Positions 17,277 through 25,012 of a DNA stretch of 63,422 bases are shown piece after piece. A model generated the notes under the pieces. That model was given only the letters and a program-made list of their open reading frames with translations. It ran no database searches and was not told the DNA's origin. Source of the DNA: Gemmatimonadota bacterium (GTDB lineage: Bacteria > GCA-2686955); contig NYZA01000258.1 in the NCBI GenBank assembly GCA_002686955.1, positions 1-63,422 of the forward strand, given 5' to 3'. Within the stretch, counting starts at the first letter, position 1. Each line of letters starts with the position of its first letter. A program made the position numbers and the translations under genes.

Positions 17277-18521
17277 CTACTCGTACACTTTTTCCTCGGT
17301 CGCCCCCGCCTCAGCCGCATCGTCCTCGACATCGCGCCGGCCGGCCAGAGCTTCCGGCGTTCCGCTCTCGCGATACCATTCAGACGCGGCAATCGCCGAC
17401 ATTACCTCGTTGGTGCCGGTCCAGATCGAGGCCAGCCGCAGATCGCGATGTATCCGCTCAATCGGGTAGATATTGGTGTAGCCGATTCCTCCCATCACCT
17501 GCATCGAGTTGTGAACGACCCGCTGACACGATTCGGTGACGAAACGCTTTGTCTCCGACACCAGTCGCCGAATTCGCGGCAGCGGCTCGCCGCGGTCCAC
17601 CGCCAGCGATGTCGTGTAGACCATTGCCCGCGATGCGTCGAGCAGGGTAGCCGCCTCGGCGACCTGAAAGCTCACTCCCTGAAAGCGATTGATGGTCTTG
17701 CCGAAGGCCTTGCGGCGGCTGGTGTAGCGGGTCGCGACATCGAGGGCCGAGCGGGCCGATCCGACCGTCATCGCGGCTGTCCCCAGGCGCTCGGGAATCA
17801 TCATCGTGTCGAATACATCGACACCGCGATTCAGTCCCCCGAGCAGGTTCTCTTTCGGCACCCGCACCTCGTCGAAGAGCACCCGTCCCGCGCCCCCACC
17901 CCGGCAGCCCATCAGACCGTAGAGATAGCGCGTCTCGACCCCAGCGCCTCTTTCGACGATGAAAGCGCTGATGCTCTGGTGGCGCTCCGCATCAGGATCG
18001 GTGCGGGCATAGACCAGAAAGATGTCGGCCGCCGTCGCCCCGACGATGAAGCGTTTTTGCCCACTCAAAAGGAAATGGTCCCCCCGATCCTCTGCGCGGG
18101 TTCGGGTGCCGAAGAAATCGGATCCACCTTGAGGTTCGGTGAGACATTCGGCGGCGAAACTCTCCCCTGCCAGGAGTGGCTTCACGTATCGCTCCTGCTG
18201 CTCGGCCGTCCCATGGCGCACGATCGCGTCCGCGACGAGTTCACCGCCGATCCCGAATACGCACGCGAAGATGTACCCGAGCGCACCCACCTCTTCCATC
18301 ACCGCATTGGCAGCGACCCAATCGAGCTCACGCCCCCCGAGATGCTCCGGGTAGCGACACCCCATCACTCCGCGGCGACCCGCCTCACGCAAGAATTCGT
18401 GGGGGAACTCCACCTTGTCGGCGTCCATGTCGAGCAGGAGCTGTTTCGGCACAGAGCGCACCAGCTCGCGCACTTCATCGCGGATCGCACGTTGCTTCTC
18501 GTCGAGAACGAAATCGAACAT
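17277..18521 (-). CDS. Acyl-CoA dehydrogenase
   Basis: A 414-residue FAD flavoenzyme; MFDFVLDEKQRAIRDEVREL starts the N-terminal helical domain. AECLTEPQGGSD is the first ACAD signature, GQKRFIVGA the middle beta-domain, and QVMGGIGYTNIYPIERIHRD with WTGTNEVM the C-terminal part. It oxidises an acyl-CoA to the 2-enoyl-CoA in beta-oxidation or a related path and passes electrons to ETF. The catalytic glutamate position cannot be fixed by eye. The start is the ATG at 18521; a longer reading to 18734 adds non-homologous sequence and would overlap the opposite gene. It is transcribed alone, away from the subtilisin fragment. Confidence 0.92.
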   Translation of the reverse strand: MFDFVLDEKQRAIRDEVRELVRSVPKQLLLDMDADKVEFPHEFLREAGRRGVMGCRYPEHLGGRELDWVAANAVMEEVGALGYIFACVFGIGGELVADAIVRHGTAEQQERYVKPLLAGESFAAECLTEPQGGSDFFGTRTRAEDRGDHFLLSGQKRFIVGATAADIFLVYARTDPDAERHQSISAFIVERGAGVETRYLYGLMGCRGGGAGRVLFDEVRVPKENLLGGLNRGVDVFDTMMIPERLGTAAMTVGSARSALDVATRYTSRRKAFGKTINRFQGVSFQVAEAATLLDASRAMVYTTSLAVDRGEPLPRIRRLVSETKRFVTESCQRVVHNSMQVMGGIGYTNIYPIERIHRDLRLASIWTGTNEVMSAIAASEWYRESGTPEALAGRRDVEDDAAEAGATEEKVYE

Positions 18522-18636
18522 CGTCTGGTTCTCCGCTGAATTCCCTTCCGGGAACGGTATCAGACAAATCGGGGAGACATTACAATCAAGTCGTGCGCCG
18601 CCGAATACCGCCACCTCCAACACTGGTACTGACGTG

Positions 18637-19320
18637 ATGCAGCTCGCTCTCCTCCCCGCTGCCGCCCTGATCGCCCTTTCGAGCAGTCCCCCGCAAGGCG
18701 CCACCGAGACCGCCTCTGCCCGCCTGCTCGTCACGACCGAAAACGCTGCGATGCAACACGCGTGGCTCGACCACGCTCGTCGCGAATGGGGGATCGCGCC
18801 CCGCCATCGGCTGCGTTCGTCCGATGCAAGCTCCTTCGTGGTGCCCGAGGAGCTGGCGTACTCCCTGGTTGCCGACCGCAGCCTGCGAAATCGGGGCTGG
18901 CGGGTGTCAGTCCTCCGACCGATTCCGATGATCGAGAAGATGTCGTTTCCGGCTCCCGCCGCTCGACTGGCCGAGGGGCGATCGTACGTTCGGAACGATC
19001 CCCTCTACTCCGACCAATGGGGACCGGCCTGCATCGATCTCGAAACCACTTGGATGATCAGCCGCGGGCGGCGGCGCGCCACGCTCGCCGTGCTCGACAC
19101 CGGGGCAGAGCACGACCATCCCGATCTGGCCGACAACTTGGTGGCCGGCTACGACTTCGTGAATCTAGACGACCATCCCTATGACGACAACGGACACGGA
19201 ACAGCCGTCTCGGGGGTTGCGGCGGCCGTGACCGACAACGGTATCGGCATCGCCGGATGCTGGCCTCAAGCGGGAGAGCCGGGACACAAGAGCAACTTCG
19301 TGGCGACACCTATTCGGTGA
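18637..19320 (+). pseudogene. Truncated subtilisin-like (S8) secreted protease
   Basis: A 227-codon frame with a signal peptide (MQLALLPAAALIALSSSPPQGA), a propeptide-like region and the start of an S8 domain: the catalytic Asp in VLDTGAEHDHPDL and the His in DDNGHGTAVSG. The match ends at about 19260 after NGIGIAGC; the remaining 20 codons are unrelated. The oxyanion Asn and the catalytic Ser, some 150-200 residues further on, are missing. The DNA beyond belongs to the opposite-strand ceramidase-like gene, so the second half has been lost. It overlaps that gene's end by 11 bases. The product cannot be an active protease. Confidence 0.8.
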
Positions 19321-21430
19321 AGCAGGCGCGCTCCTCGGCTCCGTAGGGCCTGCTGTAATCGCCGAGGAGCGCCGCCAGAGCGTTGGCGACATCGTCTCCG
19401 AAGTGGGGCCCCGACGACACCTCTTCCTCGTAGTAGTTTGGGTGACTCATGTCTCCGAGGGGAACGTAGTCGGCGTAGGGAACCAGGTAGCCCGCTTCGC
19501 TATTTCCCATGTTGGCGACGAAACGATGCGGAGCCTCCATTAGATCGATCAGGCCCGGCATCGCCGGGAAATCGCAGATGTCGTTTCGCGGAGGGTTCCG
19601 GTAGCTGACGGTGGTGGCGTCGCGCCCCAACAAGTACTCCGGCGGCATTTCGCCCGGACTCGTGATGAATTGGGCATCACCGATCCGCACGATGTTCAGG
19701 TCGAGTGTGAAGTAGATCGCGCACGGGTCGTGCGCCGCGACCCGTGCGATGCAACCTGGGACCGTCAGAGGTTCGCACCAGCCGGGAATCCAGTACGGCT
19801 CATCGCTTTCTCTGAAATCGTCCAATTTAGTGCATCCAAAGAACCCGAGGAAGGGATTCTCCAGCTCGATCTCGACGGTGTCGTGCAAGATCTCGAGAGG
19901 CGGAGATTCGAGCCAGCTCGACGACGCCTCGATCGCCTCGATCGCCACATCGCCGATATAGAGCCCAAGTGAGCGCACCTTCTCGCGCGATTCACTCCAA
20001 GTCCATTCCGGTACGATCCGGCCGTTTGCATCGTAGAGACAGTCCTGCGGGTTCTCGGGGTCGATCTGGCAGACCAGATTGCCCGCCGCGTCATAGAGAG
20101 GCACCGGTGTAGAGGAATGCAGGTAGCCAATCTGATTCCCGACCGTACCGCTGACGAAGACACTGATTCCCCCCAACGCCCCTTCCAGTCGCTCCCGCAC
20201 ATAATGTGGATAGTCGGAGGATTGAATGTTGCCTTCGGCCGATCCAAGCACCTCGGGATGATTGGCGAAGTTGACCAGCGTCGCGATCGTCTCTCCGACT
20301 TCGCCATTCGGCGCAAGCTCCGCGAATTGCAGCACGGTAATCGCCATGTTACGGACCCATGGCTCCCGCAGATCGTTCTGTACGACGAAACGGTGATACC
20401 CCGGTTCTGGATTGATGTTCTGACCATAGTTGTTGTAGAGAACACAATCCTCGTCCCTGAGGAGAAGGTTGGTCTCCGGGTCGTAGCAAGCGATCGGCCG
20501 GCCCTGTGCCGACCGAACGAGCGATGGCTTCATTCCGGCGAGCGCTTCCACCGCGCTCAGCAACATTCGGTCCAGGACGCCGGTATCGTCGAGATCGATG
20601 CGTTGGCCGGCGCCGTGAATGTAGCGTTGATCGAGCCCGCCGCGAGGAAGATCCCAGAGTCCGAGCGCATCGGGAGAATTGTGGTTGTGTGTCGATGAGA
20701 TGACAATGTTCTCGTACGGCAAGTCGATCCCCAGATCGACCGCATGCTCGGAGATCCGTCGCTTCACGGGATTGATGAAATCGTGCATCATTGCCGCGAA
20801 ATCGACAGACATGATGAGCGTCGCGATCCCCTGCTCGTTCTCTATCGCGATCGAGCGGGCCCATATTCCATCGTTGATACCGTCTCCGTTGATATCGTCG
20901 TCGTTGATCTCGTTGACCGCCCGGAAGTAACCGACCGGCCAGTTGGGACCGAAGCCGGCCAGTCCGAAGTTGTCGAAGTGCAGATTCCCTTCATTCGCGA
21001 AGGGGCGAAGAAGCCAGTGCCAATTGTCTCGCGCGGGATCATCCATGTCGTCCGATCCCGGTGCTCCGTACTCCTTGCAGCGCTCGCGCGGGCGCATTAT
21101 GGGGTGCGGCGAGCGATCACAATCGTCAGTCGATCCATTCTGGTCGTCGTCTACGCCGACCCGTCCCGGCGCACCGTCGACGCCGAAGGCGCCCTCCTCC
21201 TCGAAATCGTAGAGTCGATCGTGGCCGGTATCGAACCAGGTTTCTCCGGCGAGACGATCGAAATGGCCGTTGCCGTTGGCGTCGTCATAGGCCTCCCAAT
21301 CGGTGCGGGTGAGATCGACACGAGATGCTCCCACATAGATCAGCGACGCGGAAGGTCGTGGAGATGATGCCGCAAGAACGGCGGTGGCCGAGGCTAATGC
21401 GGCGAGCAGGCATTGGACCGATGGGGGCAT
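19310..21430 (-). CDS. Secreted neutral/alkaline ceramidase-like hydrolase
   Basis: A 706-residue exported protein (hydrophobic leader in the first 22 residues). The signature is SSTHNHNSPDALG near residue 245, matching the zinc-site SSTHTHSGP of neutral ceramidases. Preceding MSVDFAAMM and following NFANHPEVLG, VSGTVGNQIG and ITSPGEMPPEYLLGR follow the same family order. Ceramidases cleave the amide bond of ceramide; many bacterial relatives have unknown amide or ester substrates. An Asp/Asn-rich insert (residues 50-130, DANGNGHFD, DDDQNGSTDD, NDDDINGDGINDG) looks like calcium-binding loops. Such loops are not typical of the classical enzyme. The family is likely; the substrate is unknown. 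Confidence 0.75.
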   Translation of the reverse strand: MPPSVQCLLAALASATAVLAASSPRPSASLIYVGASRVDLTRTDWEAYDDANGNGHFDRLAGETWFDTGHDRLYDFEEEGAFGVDGAPGRVGVDDDQNGSTDDCDRSPHPIMRPRERCKEYGAPGSDDMDDPARDNWHWLLRPFANEGNLHFDNFGLAGFGPNWPVGYFRAVNEINDDDINGDGINDGIWARSIAIENEQGIATLIMSVDFAAMMHDFINPVKRRISEHAVDLGIDLPYENIVISSTHNHNSPDALGLWDLPRGGLDQRYIHGAGQRIDLDDTGVLDRMLLSAVEALAGMKPSLVRSAQGRPIACYDPETNLLLRDEDCVLYNNYGQNINPEPGYHRFVVQNDLREPWVRNMAITVLQFAELAPNGEVGETIATLVNFANHPEVLGSAEGNIQSSDYPHYVRERLEGALGGISVFVSGTVGNQIGYLHSSTPVPLYDAAGNLVCQIDPENPQDCLYDANGRIVPEWTWSESREKVRSLGLYIGDVAIEAIEASSSWLESPPLEILHDTVEIELENPFLGFFGCTKLDDFRESDEPYWIPGWCEPLTVPGCIARVAAHDPCAIYFTLDLNIVRIGDAQFITSPGEMPPEYLLGRDATTVSYRNPPRNDICDFPAMPGLIDLMEAPHRFVANMGNSEAGYLVPYADYVPLGDMSHPNYYEEEVSSGPHFGDDVANALAALLGDYSRPYGAEERACFTE

Positions 21431-21523
21431 CGCGTGCCTCCTATGTCGGGGAAATTGGTGCGGGTGTCGACATGGTACACCCGCGTCGCGCGTTTCCTCA
21501 TGCGTTTCGGCGTGGACGAGTCC

Positions 21524-22108
21524 TCAGAGCCCGCCATCGTATACATAACGCTCCATCCTGTTGTCGTTGCGAAGCGCCAGGTGGGTGTGTCGGCTGCGGG
21601 TGCCGAGGAGGCCGTTGAAGACCAGCTCGCATGGTACCTTGTAGCCGGCGTAGTTGGCCCCCTCCGGTGGGCCGGTGATGGTGAACTCGACGAGTCGCTC
21701 GGTGCGCATCCAAGCGATCAGGGCCTCTGAGTCGCAGAATGGCCGAATCCGATTCCATTGCCGATGTTTCCAAGCCTCCAGCACGACCTCGGTCACCTCC
21801 ACCGGACCGAGATCGGCGTAGGCGTTCGAGCGCGGTTCGGCGTACGCCGTGAGACGAACGCCGCGGGGCACCTCGACCGTGAAGAGCAAGTCGGGCAGAC
21901 GGTCTCGATAGTCGATCGAGCGCAGCTTCTCGACGAGCACTTCATCGCCGTCGTATGTCACGTGCTTTTCTATGTCGGTGAGCAGATTGGTGCCGCTTTC
22001 CCACGACACCACCGTCCTCCGATCGAATTGCTGAAAGTAGCTCGGGGTTGCCGATTGGTTCGGCGGAATCTCGAGGCCCCCGGGCGATCCGGGCGGGTCA
22101 GGCCCCAC
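21524..22108 (-). CDS. Hypothetical protein
   Basis: About 194 residues. The C-terminal 150 residues look like a real protein (SWESGTNLLTDIEKHVTY, LPDLLFTVEVPRGVRLTAYAEPRSNAY, VEVTEVVLEAWKHRQWN, VPCELVFNGLLGTRS). I do not recognise the family. The start is uncertain: no ATG is in frame, and the GTG at 22108-22106 is the most reasonable. A reading to 22345 would overlap the divergent hotdog gene and is low-complexity. There is no signal peptide, so a cytoplasmic location is the default. Confidence 0.5.
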   Translation of the reverse strand: MGPDPPGSPGGLEIPPNQSATPSYFQQFDRRTVVSWESGTNLLTDIEKHVTYDGDEVLVEKLRSIDYRDRLPDLLFTVEVPRGVRLTAYAEPRSNAYADLGPVEVTEVVLEAWKHRQWNRIRPFCDSEALIAWMRTERLVEFTITGPPEGANYAGYKVPCELVFNGLLGTRSRHTHLALRNDNRMERYVYDGGL

Positions 22109-22239
22109 TGATAGGCTAGATGCCGAAGCGGGTTGAGGTGTTCGCTTCGCGCTTCGAGAATCGCTCGAGGCGGGGGTTACTCTTCGCTCGCCATCAGCAG
22201 TACACGAACCGCCGCGCGATGCGGCTCCGGAGAGCAGGA

Positions 22240-22752
22240 ATGAGCGGCTTCCCGCGCCCCTTCGACGAAGAGTTCCTCGACCGGAATCTCTACAGCCGAC
22301 CAGCGATTCTGATCGATGAGATCCTGGGGATCGACGCGAAGGCACATGAGATCGTCTGCCGCATGCAGACCGACAAGCCGGGGATTCCGCTGATCGAGGA
22401 GCAACGCGATCCTTTCGGCACGCATCCCAAGCACTTGAACGGCGGCATCTTGGTTCATCTCAGCGGAGTCATGGGGATCGCGCACTCCTGGTACGTGGAA
22501 GGTTTGAGGGTCGCCGATGGCTGGGTTGGATACGGCACGACGATCCACCATCTCGACTTTCGTGGCCCGATCGAGATCGGTCCTCCCATGGAGCTCATGG
22601 TTCGCGCCACGCGGCGGAGGATCCGGTCGAAGGTGAGAATCGTGCGCTACGACCTCGTCTACACGCAGAAGGACCGAGTCGTCTATCGGGGCGACCAGAG
22701 CGCGATCTGGCGCAAGATGCCGATAGTGAAGCAGCCGGGCGAGTCGGAGTAG
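22240..22752 (+). CDS. Hotdog-fold (thioesterase/dehydratase-like) protein
   Basis: A 170-residue single-domain hotdog protein. The core contains NGGILVHLSGVMGIAHSWYVEG, with the long hotdog helix, followed by GTTIHHLDFRGPIEIGPPMEL. The latter is the strand pattern (hhLDFrgPi) of PaaI/4HBT thioesterases and related acyl-ACP dehydratases. It probably hydrolyses or dehydrates an acyl-CoA or acyl-ACP. The start is the ATG at 22240, with AGAGCAGGA before it. It runs divergently from the unknown gene on its left and is followed 108 bases later by the C39-like secreted protein. Confidence 0.75.
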   Translation: MSGFPRPFDEEFLDRNLYSRPAILIDEILGIDAKAHEIVCRMQTDKPGIPLIEEQRDPFGTHPKHLNGGILVHLSGVMGIAHSWYVEGLRVADGWVGYGTTIHHLDFRGPIEIGPPMELMVRATRRRIRSKVRIVRYDLVYTQKDRVVYRGDQSAIWRKMPIVKQPGESE

Positions 22753-22860
22753 AGGCTGATCGAGATCCGAGCGGGCGCCCCGCTGGTACGGTTATCCTGA
22801 GGGGGCCGTAGCGTGAAGCTGCGCTCGGCAGGAACTCGACCCATTGCAGGAGCAGAGAGA

Positions 22861-24033
22861 ATGAACGCCTCACGAAGACTCGTCCTATCCAGCTCGATCA
22901 TCGCCTGGGTTGCGCTGGGTGCAAACGCAATCGAGCCGCAACAACCGGCCCATTCGTACGACCGATGGGCTCCAGACGCCCAGAGCACGTCCGGCCCGAT
23001 GGCGCCGAAGTGGATCGAAAAGGGTGCCTTGGCCGCGACGCTCGACTACGAAGTGGTCATTCCCGATGTTCCGGCATACAACTGGTACCGTGGCTGCGGC
23101 CCGACCGCCGCTGGGATGCTGCTCGGCTACTGGGATGGGCAGGGCTTCGATGATCTGGTCGCTGGCAGCGCCGAGACCCAGACCACCGCCGTCAACAACA
23201 TGATGTCCAGCTCCGGCAACTACGAGGACTATTGTCTGCCGATCGACTACTCGCCAAATATGTTGCCAGACAAGTCGGAACCGCCTTTTGGGGACGAGCA
23301 TCCCAATGACTGCATCGCCGATTTCATGGACACTTCACAGAGCTATCGCAACAATTACTACGGTTGGAGCTGGTTCTCCGACGTCGACAACGCGATCTCA
23401 GGCTACGTCGAATTCGCCGCGCCTCACTATGACGCGACGGTACAGAATCTCACGTGGGGCAGCTTCCCATGGTCTGCGTTCTGCACGGAAATCGACGCCG
23501 GCCGCCCCTCGGTGTTCTTGGTAGACACCGATGGCAACGGAGGCACCGACCACTTCATCACAGCGATCGGCTACGGTGAGCAGGGAAGCACACGGATGTA
23601 CGCCTGTCTCAACACTTGGGACTACTCGATCCACTGGTACGAGTTCGCCCAGATCTCCTACGGACAGCCCTGGGGAATCTACGGCGTCACCACCTGCCGG
23701 CTCGAAACGGTCGAGCTGACCCAGGTTCACCTGCTCTACCCCGAGGACCAGAGCATCTTGAGTTCTCCGCCCGTCTTTTCATGGGTCCCGAACGGTGGTG
23801 GCGACAATGTATTCGCCGTCGATGCCAGCTTGACTCCGACATTTGCAGGCTACTGGTCGAGCTACGAAGATCTGGGCGAGCTGATAGAAGACACAAGCTG
23901 GACACCCCCGCTCTCGGCCTGGAACCGACTCCCCAACCAGCGGATCTACTGGCGCGTACGGGGAGCCGATCTTGATATTTCGCCGATCGAATTGATCACC
24001 AGCGACGAAGTGTGGTCTTTCTTCAAGGAGTAA
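22861..24033 (+). CDS. Secreted C39-like (papain-fold) peptidase-like protein
   Basis: A 390-residue exported protein with a signal peptide (to about residue 24). The catalytic core is of the C39-like family: NWYRGCGPTAAGMLLGYWDG with the cysteine C79 at the start of the helix, HFITAIGYG with the histidine near residue 231, and CLNTWDYSIHWY with a downstream Asn/Asp. The C-terminal 110 residues (VHLLYPEDQSILSSPPVFSW onward) are a beta-sandwich-like domain (FnIII-like: WRVRG...SDEVWSFF), probably for binding or spacing. It could be a cell-wall or protein-targeting thiol hydrolase; the substrate is unknown. The start is the second ATG, after AGGAGCAGAGAGA. It converges with the Feo-operon barrel (11-base overlap). 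Confidence 0.7.
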   Translation: MNASRRLVLSSSIIAWVALGANAIEPQQPAHSYDRWAPDAQSTSGPMAPKWIEKGALAATLDYEVVIPDVPAYNWYRGCGPTAAGMLLGYWDGQGFDDLVAGSAETQTTAVNNMMSSSGNYEDYCLPIDYSPNMLPDKSEPPFGDEHPNDCIADFMDTSQSYRNNYYGWSWFSDVDNAISGYVEFAAPHYDATVQNLTWGSFPWSAFCTEIDAGRPSVFLVDTDGNGGTDHFITAIGYGEQGSTRMYACLNTWDYSIHWYEFAQISYGQPWGIYGVTTCRLETVELTQVHLLYPEDQSILSSPPVFSWVPNGGGDNVFAVDASLTPTFAGYWSSYEDLGELIEDTSWTPPLSAWNRLPNQRIYWRVRGADLDISPIELITSDEVWSFFKE

Positions 24034-24796
24034 GGGTCGGCAGAGAGGCGATCATGCCGACCATGACGCCGACGGAGAACGACTCACCCGACTGCGGCAG
24101 ATCGAAGTGGATCTGGTTGATGAGCTCGATTCCGCTTTCATCCCCGAGGTAGTAGTTGAAGCCGAGAGCAAGGCCGCCGATTTCGAGATCCCGCTCACCT
24201 GCGGCGGGATTTGGGTGGAGCACCATATCGTATTCGATCAGCAATTGGCTGTTCACTGTCGCGGTCCAGTAGCTGCCGAAAGCGGTCTCGAAGTGGTGGG
24301 CCGAGTCGTGCTGCTCGGTTTCGGGTTCCGAGCGGCCATAGATCGGTGAGCCGGCGCGAAGATATGCGCCCCAGGACGCAAGATCGGGCTTGGCGTCGTA
24401 GTTGAGCTCGACGGCGGGTGCGAACTGTAGCTGGCCCGATGCGTCGCCACTGATATCGAGGAAAAGGTCAAAGTCGAAATGATCGGTGTCGAGCGCGGTT
24501 CCGAATAGCCCGAAGTAGAGGCCGGTCGCGCCGTTGCTCAGATAGCCGTCCCCTTCCAGGGTCGTGCCCAGATACGCGGAAACCTGACCGGTCAGACCGT
24601 AGCCGAGCATGATGTCGCCGAATACGGCGCGGTCGGAGCGATCGTCGCGCAATCCGTCGATCCCCATGTAGAAATCGACATCGGTGGCGCCGACATCCCA
24701 AATCTCTACGGTATCGGCGGAGCGTGCGGTCCCGGCCAAGGCAAAGAGCCCGGCCGAAGAGAGCAATATCGAGCGAATAGCACTGTGAGGAAACAT
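24023..24796 (-). CDS. Predicted outer-membrane beta-barrel protein of the feo operon
   Basis: A 257-residue protein: signal peptide to about residue 26 (TARS-A), then alternating amphipathic strands rich in Gly, Tyr, Asp and Phe with short turns (AVFGDIMLGYGLTGQVSAYLG, ATGLYFGLFGTALDTDHFDF, LALGFNYYLGDESGIELIN). It ends in a strand, as barrels do. By length it could have 10-12 strands. It is the last gene of the ferrous-iron operon, 4 bases after the FeoB-associated peptide gene. It may be a porin for Fe2+ or a metal-binding surface protein, but the role is inferred from location. It resembles the MetA/OMP-b-barrel group of small porins without a confident family match. Confidence 0.65.
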   Translation of the reverse strand: MFPHSAIRSILLSSAGLFALAGTARSADTVEIWDVGATDVDFYMGIDGLRDDRSDRAVFGDIMLGYGLTGQVSAYLGTTLEGDGYLSNGATGLYFGLFGTALDTDHFDFDLFLDISGDASGQLQFAPAVELNYDAKPDLASWGAYLRAGSPIYGRSEPETEQHDSAHHFETAFGSYWTATVNSQLLIEYDMVLHPNPAAGERDLEIGGLALGFNYYLGDESGIELINQIHFDLPQSGESFSVGVMVGMIASLPTLTP

Positions 24797-24800
24797 CTGG

Positions 24801-25001
24801 CTAGCACCCGTTTGCGGAGGATCGAGATTCGGATGGTGCGTCTCGTGCGCCATCGCATGACGAGCACGTCTCGGTGCACGTGGGTGGTCCTTTGGTCGTC
24901 GCTGCGGCGCGCATTCCGCGCACCGAGCGCAGGGCGCGCCGAGCAACCGACACGCCGGCGATGCCGACGACGATCAGAACCAGAAAGAGCTCAAAATCCA
25001 T
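24801..25001 (-). CDS. FeoB-associated Cys-rich membrane protein
   Basis: A 66-residue peptide, too short for most gene finders. Residues 4-20 (ELFLVLIVVGIAGVSVA) form one membrane helix; the C-terminal half carries C42, C46, C49 (CTETCSSC) and C66. This is the layout of the FeoB-associated Cys-rich peptides (FeoC-like in position, not in sequence) found beside feoB in many bacteria. It may regulate FeoB or pass iron or electrons. The gene lies 11 bases past feoB and 4 bases before the barrel gene, so it belongs to the same operon. Confidence 0.8.
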   Translation of the reverse strand: MDFELFLVLIVVGIAGVSVARRALRSVRGMRAAATTKGPPTCTETCSSCDGARDAPSESRSSANGC

Positions 25002-25012
25002 CTCTCATCGCA

